A stretch of DNA of 64,000 nt from Craspedostauros australis (Eukaryota > Bacillariophyta > Bacillariophyceae > Mastogloiales > Achnanthaceae), in assembly GCA_026770025.1 (NCBI GenBank), contig JAMXDE010000010.1, positions 1,798,001 through 1,862,000 on the forward strand, written 5' to 3'. Of the stretch, positions 51,528-62,556 are shown piece after piece (position 1 is the stretch's first letter; each line of letters begins with the position of its first letter). Both the position numbers and the translations under genes were made by a program. The notes under the pieces were generated by a model, which did no database searches, had not been told where the DNA came from, and saw nothing but the letters and a program-made list of their open reading frames with translations.

Positions 51528-52667
51528 CTTCGCCTGTTCTTCGGCGTATCTTTGCACGGAAATCGATGCGGAGGTGCAAGTCTCCGAGACCGTCCGTGTC
51601 GATCTTCTCTGGGTATCGCCTCGCTTTGGATCGCGAGTCTTGTCCTCGGGCAGAAGATGCTTCACCATTACCATCTGTTTTTCTTCCCCTGCCTTCACAT
51701 GAGCGGGAGATGATGTGATGAATGCTGCTGCCATTTCTGTTGAACTTTGGGCGAGTATACAGTAATGTATTGTACATAATATCATACTCGCCCAACGAAG
51801 TGAAATGCTCTGCCCGACCAATCAAATCAATAGGAAGCCCGCTACATCAGATCCAAGTTCTACACCATCGTCGAGTGCTCAATGGTCTTGGCATCATGCT
51901 GTTGGACGGTGTAACGGTACTGCATGGCAGAGCATAATTGCAGCAAAAGTGGTAGAGCATGCGATGTGCACCAGGCACGGATGACTTGGAAGCACATGCA
52001 TAGCAGAAAGCTGGCGCCACAGCAATGCTTGAAGTTCGTGAGCGAGGGTCCAACCAGGCCGCCGGTTTGGGCGGTGGCATGCATCAAGAGTCGCGAAGAA
52101 GCATGTCACTGCAGCCGCTGTATGCTACAAGTATGTGACATCCATCTACGGATGCTAGTCGCGCTCTGTATCTCTCGCTGTTGCGTATGGTACCATGCCT
52201 CACACCACCGCCTCCTACTGTCGACGAGTTCACTCCATGCAGGAAGGTTGCATGTCTTCCAAGCAATCAATCTTCATGCGAGTTCGTGAGTACAAACAGC
52301 CACACTCGCCATGCATGGCGCAGACGTTGTATTTGCGACTGAGCAATGCCTCGCTCTTCGTCTGCCAGTATCATTGGTTGCTTCCTGCACCTCTCTGCAA
52401 TCGCATTCCGCTCACCACGTGTCTATTGTCATGGAAGTGCCACCAGAGTTCGGCGACGCGGCTGCTTCCCAAGACAAGACACCACTTCGCGAGCAATCAG
52501 AATTGCTCTGCTGCGATTTGATGACCCCGTTGTTGCTTGGTGCCACTCCCTTGGCATCGTCGGCAGCTGCTTTGTAAGGCGCAGTTTCATCCATGATAAT
52601 GCGGATGGGCACAGAGCTGGTTCTATCACGTGAGCGATAACCTCGCTCCGTTCAAATCGTGGCAGCG

Positions 52668-53723
52668 TCAGGCATAGTCGTAGATGCATAGGTCGTACTC
52701 GCGTCGTAGCAGTGCTTCTCGTACCCGAACCAGGGCAAGGAAGCAGCAAAAACACTTTGGCTTGTGATAGTTGGTGGTAATGTCACTGTTGGCGGTGGCG
52801 GATGAGTGGGTTGTCTCGCGTGGTTGCATCAACCGGTACGCAGTGGATCGAACGGCGTAGTATGGTATGGTATTGATCGACAGAGATTGATGGATTTCAT
52901 TGTTTCTTGATGGCGTGTTGTGGTGATACATGCGAGTGTGCATGGAGTGGAATGAAACCGGAACGCAGATAGGTCGTAATCGTGGAGTGCAGAGTACTAT
53001 CGTGCTCTTCTCCTTTCCGCCTCGGTTTGTTTTCGTCTGCATGCCGAGGAAAGCAGAAAACGTGAGCGATTTGCTGCCATTTGCGTCGTCTGTGGGGCAT
53101 GGAGCACAAGGATGTACTCTATGCAGCACACACATGTATAAAGCACAGTGCGAGTATGGTACTGTCCATGGTGATGGTGCGATGATGGCGACCCACTCCG
53201 CGCTTGAACAACCAATCTCCAGAGGACAGCCAAAGATGCACCTAGTCTGCGTGTGTGCGAAAAGTCGACGGCAGCTGTCAGGAGTCGAAAACCAGTCTCC
53301 ATTCAGTCTCCACGACCTTCCTTTGGGGACGCTGTGTTGTGAAGCGCCGCCTTGCCCCCATGCATGATCGATTACGCCTGTGACAGAATGGAGCGCATTT
53401 GGTGAGTGGATCGCCACATGCGGTTTGGTTCCTGTTGTTGGCGTTGCTGTTGTCGTGTTCTTGATGCCTTGCGCAATGATGAGTGGTTTGTGATGGTGGG
53501 GAGAGTGGAGTGTATGAAGAACGACAGATGGCAGATGGTTCTGTCGTGACTGAAGAATGATGTATTGTCCAATCCCCACTGGGTGACGCACATCAACCCA
53601 ATTAAGCGTCCACCTTCCACGTTTCTGATAGGCCATTAAGTGAGAGAGTGCCGTCACGTCTCTGACGAACTTGCGGGAAGAGAAGCTGCCAAATCCTTCG
53701 ATTCTGCAAACGGAACACACCAT
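52668..53723 (-). CDS. Possible hypothetical protein (long unsupported ORF)
   Basis: An ATG-started open frame of 351 codons with no competing gene on the other strand. A frame this long is unlikely by chance at ~50% GC. Against it, the translation is His/Thr/Ser/Cys-rich without domain, signal peptide or repeats. It may be a real lineage-specific gene or a chance frame. Confidence 0.25.
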   Translation of the reverse strand: MVCSVCRIEGFGSFSSRKFVRDVTALSHLMAYQKRGRWTLNWVDVRHPVGIGQYIILQSRQNHLPSVVLHTLHSPHHHKPLIIAQGIKNTTTATPTTGTKPHVAIHSPNALHSVTGVIDHAWGQGGASQHSVPKGRSWRLNGDWFSTPDSCRRLFAHTQTRCIFGCPLEIGCSSAEWVAIIAPSPWTVPYSHCALYMCVLHRVHPCAPCPTDDANGSKSLTFSAFLGMQTKTNRGGKEKSTIVLCTPRLRPICVPVSFHSMHTRMYHHNTPSRNNEIHQSLSINTIPYYAVRSTAYRLMQPRETTHSSATANSDITTNYHKPKCFCCFLALVRVREALLRREYDLCIYDYA

Positions 53724-54656
53724 GACAGTGGAACCGCTGATTCTGTCGTCATTTTATCATCCCCGCCTGCGTGTTGCCAGAATTCGCTTCTTCGTCGATT
53801 CTTGATGGTGTTCCGCCTCTCGTTTTTCCATTGCCTCGCAAACTCCTCTGCGATTGTCCAAGAATGGTTGGTTGCTTTTATCGGTACTCCTGCGACATGT
53901 CCGCGTAGCAGTGATGAAGGCCGGAACGCCATTCGGTACTCCTGGCTGACGAACAATGCAAACCTCCTCCCGAAACGCAGATCAAGCCAGAAGCGCTGAA
54001 GTGCAATTCATCTTTTGTCTGCTGCCCACCTGATGGGTGCAACGCCAATCGCTCTGCTCCTGGCTGCCCAGTCGACGTTCGACCCAGCAGGCCTCGTTTT
54101 CATCGGCCGGTTGATTGGCAAAATTGACACATCTCTCCGTTCGTCCCGCAAAGCACACGACATGTGGTCATCCTTCCACAACCCTGGACGGTGACTGCAA
54201 CCCTCAATCGCAACTTCAGCACACTCCAAAAAAGCTGCAATAGCCGATGCACGCAAAGAGCTGAACACTCCGCCAGAACCTCTGCCCTCCTCTCTTGATC
54301 GTGCACGAGCACATACCGCATACCCACATCACCACTGTATTATGGCTTGCTCCTCTCGCGAGACAATCCACATCAACTCCACCCGACTTGTCTTCATTGC
54401 TCCCTTCTTCGATCTTGAAGGCTTGATTGTTCGACTGTCATCGCAGATCATCCATCGCACACACAACGACGAGAATCGCTTCGATTTCCATTCTTGTGCC
54501 ACCAACAGAAGCAGCAGCACCACCACAAACACCCGCCGACACCGACGCCAACACCGACGCCGACAATAGTATCGACACCAGTATCGACAACAGCAACTCC
54601 AACTCTGACAGCGACACCGATAACAAGAGCACCACCAGCGGCGAGATCGACGGTTG

Positions 54657-54695
54657 ATTCCTTCCTTCCTTCCTTCCTTCCTTCCTTCCTTCCTT
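54657..54695 (+). repeat. (CTTC)n microsatellite
   Basis: About nine to ten tandem copies of TTCC/CTTC. A looser array of GACACC/GACGCC units precedes it (54535-54610). Confidence 0.9.
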
Positions 54696-55204
54696 CGTTC
54701 GTTGCACATCCACTGCGTTTGCCGACGCCTGCAGGGAAGCGCGCGGATTGAGAAAGCGACTCGCAAGAACGTGAACAATCCAATCGATCACGCGCTCAAG
54801 CTCTCCAACTTCGGCACAGAGCGCGAATTCTTCCGCGTGGTCCCAGCTGCTGCCGTGGATCGACCGACAACCTGCTTCCGTTCAAGTATCCGTGCGGCCG
54901 TATCCATATCGGCATCGATATTGACATCCAAATCAGCAATTCTCGACATCGCTCCACGTTGTTCAAAGGTACCTTGGTGACCCCTTTCGGTAGAAGAGGC
55001 CCGCTGCCAACAACGTCACATTGTTGCACACAAGACGACGGCGACGAAGTCAAGTCACCGTCACTCAATATTGAGAAAGAAAAACGGCGCCAAGACGACG
55101 ATCCAAAGGACGAATCGTCGTTGTATTGGCTGTCGTGGTTGCTGCCGCCGCGGAGCCGTCAAGCCCGCAAGGAAAGACGTAGTCGTCCAATTCCATCTGG
55201 CTTG

Positions 55205-56458
55205 ATGTCAAGTTCGGCAGCACCCAGCACGAGACCTGTGCCTGAGGACCCCGCCGTCGTCGATGACTCCATCCGCCAACTGGACCGCGTCTTGCAGATG
55301 ATGCGCCCCGACGAAACAGCCGCGTACAACTTGGCATGCCATGCATCGCCGCATCTCATCACAAGCCGCTCACTTCGACTGCAGTTCTTGAGAGCAGAGG
55401 CATTCCAGCCCGGACTCGCGGCTCATCGATTAACGCAGTACTTCTCGACGGTCCAGAAAATGTTCGGCACGGAGCTGCTGGGACAGGAGCTTCGCCTTTC
55501 GCACCTCACGCCATCTGATATGAACATACTTCGGAATGGTGCCATCCAACAGCTCAGCCAGAAAGATATCGCGGGCTGCCCGCTGTTGTTTCACCATGAC
55601 ACTTGCCGTCGAACACAACCGGAAACCTTGGTAAGTGCTCTCGAAGCATAAATTGCCTGACGCTCTCACGATTTTGATCAAGCAATCTTGCCACGTGACA
55701 CCATCATTGCGCTAGGCTGCCACTCCATGCCATGCCAACGCGAGCTATCTTGCTCATACCCATGCAACGAAACCGCGCATATTCTCATCGCCACTTTGCC
55801 CTTTTTGTCGCGAACCCCTTTCTACGCTCAATGTGGATGCCATGTGAACACCATGTGGACTTCTTGCTTGAACCTTCCATGATGGTACGCGAACTCTTGC
55901 GCCAACGTATGCACACCACCACGACGGCCCACCTCGGATTCTGCATCCCTCTCCGTCAACGGATGTGTTCATCGTGTATCGTGGCCTTCCGCTTGTTCGT
56001 CCACGTAGCTGAAAATCGCCCTGTACATCGTGGATGTCATATCCAGAGACACCCGAGTCCAAAAGTCAGGTATCGTTCGTATTTGCTACGATGTCACCAC
56101 AGATGACAATGGTCCCGCGGGACGATTGGGAGGAGCTCACTTCGATCAACTTCATGGTACTCAACGTCCCAACAGCGACATCAACTACCAGCTCTTCTTG
56201 GGTTTGGAAGAATTCTTCAGATTCGCCGCGCCTGTTCGAGTTGAACGGCACCATCTCATCCAAGACACCGAAACGTACACGCATCGTCCCACTCTCAATA
56301 TGTTCAAGAAGATCCTCTCCAAGGATGCGCAGCGACGATTTTCCTTTCATCTCAGTAAGTGCCACTCAGTGCGATGCCAAATCCAATGCTCTCACATTGA
56401 TCAGCGAGATGGGCGCAGCTGCCTCTGGTACGCTCCCTTTCTGATCTGCTCAGTCTGA
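55205..56458 (+). CDS. Sec14/CRAL-TRIO-like protein of a diatom-expanded family
   Basis: Exon 1 (55205-55630) begins at the ATG giving MSSSAAPSTRP; the frame is open upstream to about 54960, so an earlier start or exon is possible. It ends at GTAAGT. Exon 2 starts at 56009 after CGTAG, in frame. Exon 1 has a helical start with DETAAYNLACHASPHLI, SRSLRLQFLRAEAFQPGLAAHRL and an FGTELLGQELRLSHL segment, like the CRAL-TRIO N-terminal helices. Exon 2 has LKIALYIVDVISRDTRVQKSG followed by IVRICYDV, and later PVRVERHHLIQ and FKKILSKDAQRRFSFH, matching the later lipid-binding part of this family. Such proteins bind or exchange lipids. The 3' end is unresolved: the frame runs to a TGA at 56456-56458, but a good donor at 56355 suggests a further exon that I could not place. 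Confidence 0.65.
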
Positions 56459-56938
56459 GAAGGAACCACGACTGTGATAGGCATGATGCTTTGGTCGCTT
56501 CCATGCGTCACGTCGATGTACTCCATGTTGATGTACTTCGTGCGCATTGCAAAAGCCGAATTCCAGACTCTCCGAAAGCCGGCAAACGGAACGGCCGATG
56601 CTCTCGTCCATGTCCCCCACGATGTCTTCCCAAGCATTGCTTGTTGTTTGTATGCCTCTTGCTGACTGCGAATTGATGCGATGGGTTGCCTGGAAGATGA
56701 GAGACGGCGTTACGAATGTCATGATGCCAATCCTCTTTGATGTTGCCACGTGGTTGAGTATATTGATGTTCACATAGACACTCACCCGTTCGTTCATCTT
56801 TTCACGCGATTCGGCGACGCGTCTGTCTTGTTCTTCAATGTGGCCGCATATGTGTGCACGTAAATGTACCTTGTGACCTCTGCCATTTCGGTCTGCCTTG
56901 ATCGACTCTGATGATCTTGAACGACCCCCGTCAACCAC
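56401..56938 (-). CDS. Possible minus-strand gene fragment, unknown product
   Basis: Two overlapping open frames, 56401-56637 and 56450-56938, both look partly protein-like. The first includes AMRTKYINMEYIDVTHG followed by a hydrophobic strand and ends at a TGA. They are in different frames and would need a splice or a frameshift to join; I found no convincing one. It overlaps the uncertain 3' end of the Sec14-like gene, so at most one of the two models is right here. Confidence 0.2.
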
Positions 56939-57075
56939 CTCTCAAACTCTCAGTATCCGCACAAGGCGTGACGCCAAGTCTTGAAACGCATGGCATACAA
57001 ATGTCATGCCTGCCCCTCGACACCCATCAACGTGTGAACACTGCGCAGCACCTTCAGTGGATCACGAGCAGGCAG

Positions 57076-58333
57076 ATGACGGAACAGACAGATCTTGAGG
57101 ATGCGAGCCAATTCATCCATCACAGGTTCGTCTCGTTTCCATCGTATGCGTCTGCGCAGACCTCGAGGGCATCCGCATCCGCACCGGCGTTCGCAACCGC
57201 AACCGCCGCTTCGCCTGGGTTGGCTGGGGATACCTCGTTGGACGCTCCAATCAGCTCCATCGTCAATGACCCGCAATCGTATTCCCAGGGTGGGCATGCC
57301 CGCTCGCAGCCAACGCGGGATCTCAGAGTGGATAGCCCGGAGTCGAAGCTCGAAGTTCCGTCGCAGATACCTACGATGAAGACCATGCCAGCATTGCTCG
57401 CATTAGACTACGACTCGGAGGTACTGTCTGAGTATCAGTGCCTGCTGCGCCATCAAATAGAAGTATTTGTGGCCCAAGAGAACGACATTGAACCGATGAC
57501 CGTCAAGCAGTCCAGGGTCATCGAGCTTGGGCAGGTGGGATTGCGCTGTAAGCACTGCGTTGACGACGAGGAGAAAGCTCCCGGTTCTGTCTACTTTCCA
57601 GGTAAGCGTGTCGTGATGTGGCGGATGGGTGCTATACCTGCACACGGCGAAGCGATGAGTTGTTTTCGGCTTGCCGCACGTGCGTAGTGGGTTGGTGGGA
57701 TGCGTTTGCTCTCTTTGGGGTACAGATGCTCGCGCGGTACGACTGGAATGAACGCCCGACATCTGGTGCATTCACATTCGCTGTGCCACTTAGTGTGGTG
57801 CAGTCTTGGGACGATGCCGCTACATCGAGCGGCGTTGCTTATGGATGATTGCACGGACGGGTCACATCGTGGACATGTATCGCGATTGATTGCCGACTCA
57901 CGACTCTGTTCTGCCGTGCTCTGCCCTTGTTTCATGTCCATGACGTCGGTTACGATGACAACCGTGGCGGGCGTTGCGTGGATGTCCTTCGTTGGCGTGT
58001 GGGACGTCGGCTGTTGAAAACCTGCGTTCATGCAAAATGCCCTGATGTTCAGGTTCTCTCGGCATGCTCTATCAGGCCGCCCAGAACCTGGCGAAGAATC
58101 ATATCTGCAATCCAACAAATGGATGCAAGTCCATACCGAGCGACACCAAGGCAAAGCTCAGCCAGCTCCGAGCAGACAAGCGCCGTGCGGCGTCTGGGAA
58201 GGAGTATTGGAAGAACACAGCGGTGAAGGTGTTTGGGATCTACCAGCACAGCAAGGCCCTTTGGCTCCGGCAGCAGCGCTCAGCCCAAGCCCACCCGAGA
58301 TCACCAGCCGCGGCTTCTGTAGATCAATCGTAA
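57076..58333 (+). CDS. Diatom-expanded cysteine-motif protein, possibly a nuclear factor
   Basis: Two exons, 57076-57601 and 58053-58333, are joined across a 451-base GTAAGC...CAG intron, giving about 268 residues. Earlier in-frame ATGs exist (56911), so the N-terminus is uncertain. Residues 1-110 are Ser/Ala/Pro-rich. The conserved block runs from QCLLRHQIEVFVAQENDIE through LGQVGLRCKHCVDD to VYFPG at the end of exon 1. It continues in exon 2 as SLGMLYQAAQNLAKNHIC and ASGKEYWKNTAVKVFGIY. The CxxC and later Cys/His residues could bind zinc. From memory, this block occurs in many diatom proteins of unknown role. The stop TAA (58331-58333) overlaps a GTAAGT sequence, so a third exon cannot be excluded. 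The splice restores the block exactly, which makes the central model strong. Confidence 0.75.
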
Positions 58334-60933
58334 GTGGGCATGGGGTACGGGGTATGGAGTACGGGATACAGTGTCCACAGACACATACGCACACGCCACG
58401 AGGCCAGAGAGCGCGTGTGCATGTGGGTGTGTATGGATGGAGGTGCGGTAGTGCTGGCTCTTCGATTTGCCAGTGAGATGGTTCGGCGATGCAGCAGTCA
58501 GTTGATGAGGGGGCGGGAGTGTCGTGAGAGAAGGGATCACGTCGTGATCCATCTTCCACGACGTGCACCTGGCGGCGATGAGCGACGGTGCGATGTTGTG
58601 GCAAGAGCGTTCGGTGCGAAGCTCGGAAGTATTTCCATCAGTCGGTGCAGCCATCGCGGACAGCCCTTGTTATTGTCGCATGGCGAGTGCGAGTGATCAC
58701 CCACGCTCTGCAGGAGCACGAATCGGGTCGCTATGGCAGCGACGACGACGGCATTGTCGGAATGGAAGCCGACAACGCTTGCGCTGGCAGAAGGAAGGAA
58801 ATGCGTGGCGCCGACTCGTGGCGACAAAGCAGGATGACAGTGCGCATCCAAGATGCCTCGCCATTGCCCTCTCTTGCATCCTGAGCTGGTCTGGCCTGGC
58901 GTGGGCCCACCATCACATTTCTCTCTCTCTCTCTCTCTCTCCTCCCTTTCGTTCCATGTCCGAAGCATCCACCGCACTATGGAGGTATTCAGCCTGTTGG
59001 TAGCAGCATCCGTATCTTGATGAAGTGTGAGGAAACGCCTGGATTATCAGCAGCTTCGGGAAGATGTGCGGGAAGGAAGGGCAACGGAGGTGGCCTTGTG
59101 GACAACGAGACAAAGCACCGCGCTGACCACCCACAATTAGGTGTGTCCTCACATGTCAATGTTCGGGAGGAAGCCGTCTGCAGGAACTCACTCTGTTTGT
59201 GTGGACGGAAGCGAGGTCAGGTGATGCAACACGCAGAAGGGGGAGACGTTGGGTTAGTAGAGGCCCGCTTGAGGTTTGGATCAGCGCGTTTAAGAATTGG
59301 ATCACGCAGCGCTGAAGGCGCCAGATGTCGACTGCCATCGGTCATCATGCTGACGCTCTGGGGAGGGCACAACCATCATCTCGCTGGATGTGACACGGCA
59401 GACGTGAATTTCGTGGCCAGACCACCGCAACCTCGAGCGGCCGCAAACAGTCATGGGCTGTTACTGCGTGGTATCGATGACTCCCAACGGCAGCTGCCCG
59501 CAATGACCCTCGCTCCTCTCATTGCGATGGTGCGCAATACCTATCGGCCGCGCACGGGCATTTTTCTTCCACCTGAGACTCTGTCTGCGGCAGATAACCA
59601 TCAATCGCCATGACGCAAAAGGAAGCAACCAAAAGACATGTGGCGCGGCACCTTTGAGGCCCCAGCGCTGGTGGGATGGTTAGCATTCGTGAAGTCTTCG
59701 TGTGCCCATAGAGATGGCGTAGAGTAATGTAGTGAAGTGAAATTGGGGCTTCGGACCGCAGGCTGGGTGCACGCTTCTTCCAGAATCGACGGCAAGCTTT
59801 CGGTGCTGGGGAGGCAACTCGCGAGATGATGAGCTGCTGCCAGAGGGTAGAGATCCATGAGAATCCTCACCAACAACCTGATCGATGACCCCCTCCTCTT
59901 TTGCTGTTTTGTGTGTGGCGTTGACACGCATACCAATACACACACTTGCTGCTGCTTTCGGTCACACGGGTGGTCATCTGGTTGATGTCATGTGATGTGA
60001 GATGACGTCTGATGCTTTTTCAAGGACTGCGTGCTGCACAACATGCACGGGAGCTCCGACGACACCCACAACCACAAGAGGAAGCGAAAGCAGGAAGAAT
60101 TCCGCCACTCAGCCGAGGCGCGTACTTCGTCATTACCGTGTTCTGTCCTTCTCTGCAAGAATAGAAGTCTCCTCTGGGCTGCTCCGCCACGAAGATCAAT
60201 CGCATCTGTTGTCACCACCGCTCCCGAACAGCGCTGTGGTCGCTTCTGCGTTGTCGCTGCTGCCCGTACGTTTCGCATCAGGCTCGTCATGGCGCGATTG
60301 TGTCAAAGCAGCTGAGCCGAAGTGTTCCGGTTCTGATGCGACAGAACCAGAACCCAAAGCAATCCTCCATCCTTGTCGGGGCACAGCAACACGAACGCAC
60401 AACTCCGATTCTGGTAGCGACAACCAAGTGCAGCCTCTCTTCGGCAACAGCGAAGCGACACCTGGGGAAGGAGCCAAAAACCGCTGTAAACACGCAGGTG
60501 CATGTTCGCGCTTTCGGGGAAATGCTCGGAGAACAACCTCATCGAATGGTCCACTTAAGCGTCACTGGAACGGCGTGTTCGCCAAAACGCAAACATGCTG
60601 ATGTGTTGCACAAGAAGAAGCTGCACAGAATGGGTTCGGAAACAGCATAAAATAGGAACGTGATTTGTTTTGCATTTGTCGACTTCACATACTACATACG
60701 AAGCTAGGAATCGATGTTGGACGAGTAATAGCTCGTACGTGCACATCTCTCTGATCTCTCTTTCTCTGTGAGCAAGTCGAGAACGCAATGCGAATAAAAG
60801 AAGTGGAATGGGACAGCAAATGATCAATGTAGAGCACTTCAATCTTAGCATACTTCGGAGCGCTACATGTGAGTACTCTTTTCTGGATTGGAGCAAACCA
60901 AACCAACACATAGCACTGTTGGTCGAGCTGCGT
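58334..60933. other. Region with unresolved open frames
   Basis: About 2.6 kb. Open frames of 198 codons (59017-59613, +), 199 codons (60002-60601, +) and 116 codons (60300-60650, +) overlap or follow one another and could be exons of a gene I cannot assemble, or a continuation of the 57076 gene if it splices at 58330. None has a recognised motif. A (CT)n run lies at 58919-58942. Confidence 0.35.
58919..58942 (+). repeat. (CT)n microsatellite
   Basis: About twelve CT dinucleotides in tandem. A similar run occurs at 62011-62030. Confidence 0.85.
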
Positions 60934-61971
60934 TCACGCTCGCTGGGCCTTCAGGATGTGCGAGTACACGGCCACGGGCTTGGATGGTTCATCGAAAAAC
61001 ATGGCATCCTGCGGGTCCAGGTAGGCGGCCGTGAGCAAATTTCCCTTGAGGTCGCCGCCGTCCGGTGAATCCGGATCTCTCCTCCATGTCCAAAAGTGCG
61101 CGTAGTTGCCGACGACTTGGCGTGGCACGCCCACCTCTGTGCCGGTTCCGAATGTCACCTGGCGGATGTGCTCGCTGCATACAAACACCCCTGTCGATTC
61201 CACCATCTCGGACTCTCGGGCGTTGCAAAACAGCTCGATGCGTTCTGCATTTCGGGTGCGGTAGTCGACAAAGTCGATCGACAGGCGATTTGGGTTGGCC
61301 TTTGCATTGTAGGCAATGTCTTTGACTGCCTTGTATCCCAAGTTGGTGTCGATCTGACTCCGTAACGTCGAGCCTCGATCTTCCAGCCCGGTGCGTGGAT
61401 CGATCGACATTTGGTACGTCACGTCCTTGCCGACATCGCTGAACGCGGCTATGGAGCACTTCTGAAAGCCAGGGATGATGGCATTTGACACGATCTTGTC
61501 GCGGGGAATGCGCTTGGAGGGGAAGAGGAAGCCACCGAACGTGGTCTGAACGTTCCATGTGCCGCGCAGGAATTCGGGATACGTCTGAGCGGCTGGCGGG
61601 ATGTTGAAGATGGAATTGGAGAGCCGAGAAGGATCCCTTTCCGCCAGACGCGCGGCCAATCCGTTGGAGCTTCCTTGCGTTGTGATTGCGGCACTTGCTG
61701 TCTCAGTCGGTACAATCAACCCACCTGCGGTGACGATGCCTCCAACAGCCCCGAAGTTGTGAAGGACGCCGCGTCGGGTTTGGCCGGTTTGATTCTGCGA
61801 TGGGGTTGTGGCGCCAAGAGCTACCGCTCGCCGATCCCGCAAGGCGTCCGCCGATGTACTACCGCATGTTGTCTGCGGGGCAAATGACGAGACGTGAGGA
61901 ATCGTGGAGATGCACAGCAGTGCCGCCAGAAACATGGAGCGAAGAGTCATGACCGCATGTATTGATACCAT
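60934..61971 (-). CDS. Plastid (probably thylakoid-lumen) protein, DUF6816-like
   Basis: A single exon of 345 residues with a layered targeting sequence. A signal peptide is followed by SSFAPQ (about residues 28-33), the ASAFAP-type site that diatoms use for plastid import. Next comes a transit-like segment. Then TRRGVLHNFGAVGGIVTAGG (about 65-84) ends at a predicted ASA cleavage site near residue 93; the twin arginine before a hydrophobic core points to the Tat route into the thylakoid lumen. The mature part begins near residue 95 and includes YPEFLRGTWNVQTTFGGF and IPGFQK, resembling the DUF6816 family of cyanobacteria and plastids, whose function is unknown to me. A second ATG lies at 61950; the first is used because both give the same targeting signals. 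Confidence 0.85.
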   Translation of the reverse strand: MVSIHAVMTLRSMFLAALLCISTIPHVSSFAPQTTCGSTSADALRDRRAVALGATTPSQNQTGQTRRGVLHNFGAVGGIVTAGGLIVPTETASAAITTQGSSNGLAARLAERDPSRLSNSIFNIPPAAQTYPEFLRGTWNVQTTFGGFLFPSKRIPRDKIVSNAIIPGFQKCSIAAFSDVGKDVTYQMSIDPRTGLEDRGSTLRSQIDTNLGYKAVKDIAYNAKANPNRLSIDFVDYRTRNAERIELFCNARESEMVESTGVFVCSEHIRQVTFGTGTEVGVPRQVVGNYAHFWTWRRDPDSPDGGDLKGNLLTAAYLDPQDAMFFDEPSKPVAVYSHILKAQRA

Positions 61972-62556
61972 GACTTCTTGAGATGTTTCCGCTCGTTTTG
62001 CTGATGGACACCTCTCTCTCTCTCTCTCTTTCTCTTGCTGGAGAGAGGCACAGGAGCAAAGATTGGACGATCTTGAGTGGTGCTCACCGCCTGTTGGAGG
62101 CTGCAGAGTATGGCACGAGGTGGTACGAGCGTGTTATTCTCTTCGCAATTGCAACCGTTCGTCAGAGGCGATGTTCTGTGTTTCGGAGAGTGGTTGTTTG
62201 TTCCGAGGCTGTCCTTGTCCTTGCGCGGCTTGGGCCTGTCGTCAGAGAAGAAAGAGTTGGTGGGATGTGTTGGCGCCGCCGAAAAACGTATGTTTCGTGA
62301 CTCCAAATCACGGGAATGACTGTTCGTCATATCCACGACTAGCATTCATCGCTCAAACTTCCTCCCACAAAATGGAGAGGCAAACCAATGAAGGAGACAG
62401 ACTCGCCCATCCATGCACTGCTGCAACATCGCTCTGCGGGTCAGGATAAACTCGTCCAAGCCATTTTACCCGATGATTACTATACAGCACGATACTCTCT
62501 CTCTCTCTTTGCTCGTGGAGGGTGTTAAGTTGTGGAGTACTGCAAAGTGTACTAGT
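61972..62556. other. Spacer between two minus-strand genes
   Basis: About 585 bases. It contains a (CT)n run at 62011-62030 in the leader or promoter of the lumen-protein gene. Nothing else recognised. Confidence 0.5.

Larger units (their letters stand above)
48795..54656. other. Gene-poor region with weak ORFs
   Basis: About 5.9 kb. The left part (48795-49450) is the presumed leader and promoter of the membrane protein gene and includes a GTTCCT/ATTGCG hexamer tract (48900-48950) and a CACACA-type tract (49095-49120). Two open frames are listed separately as weak candidates. Otherwise I see no gene, RNA or mobile element. Confidence 0.4.
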
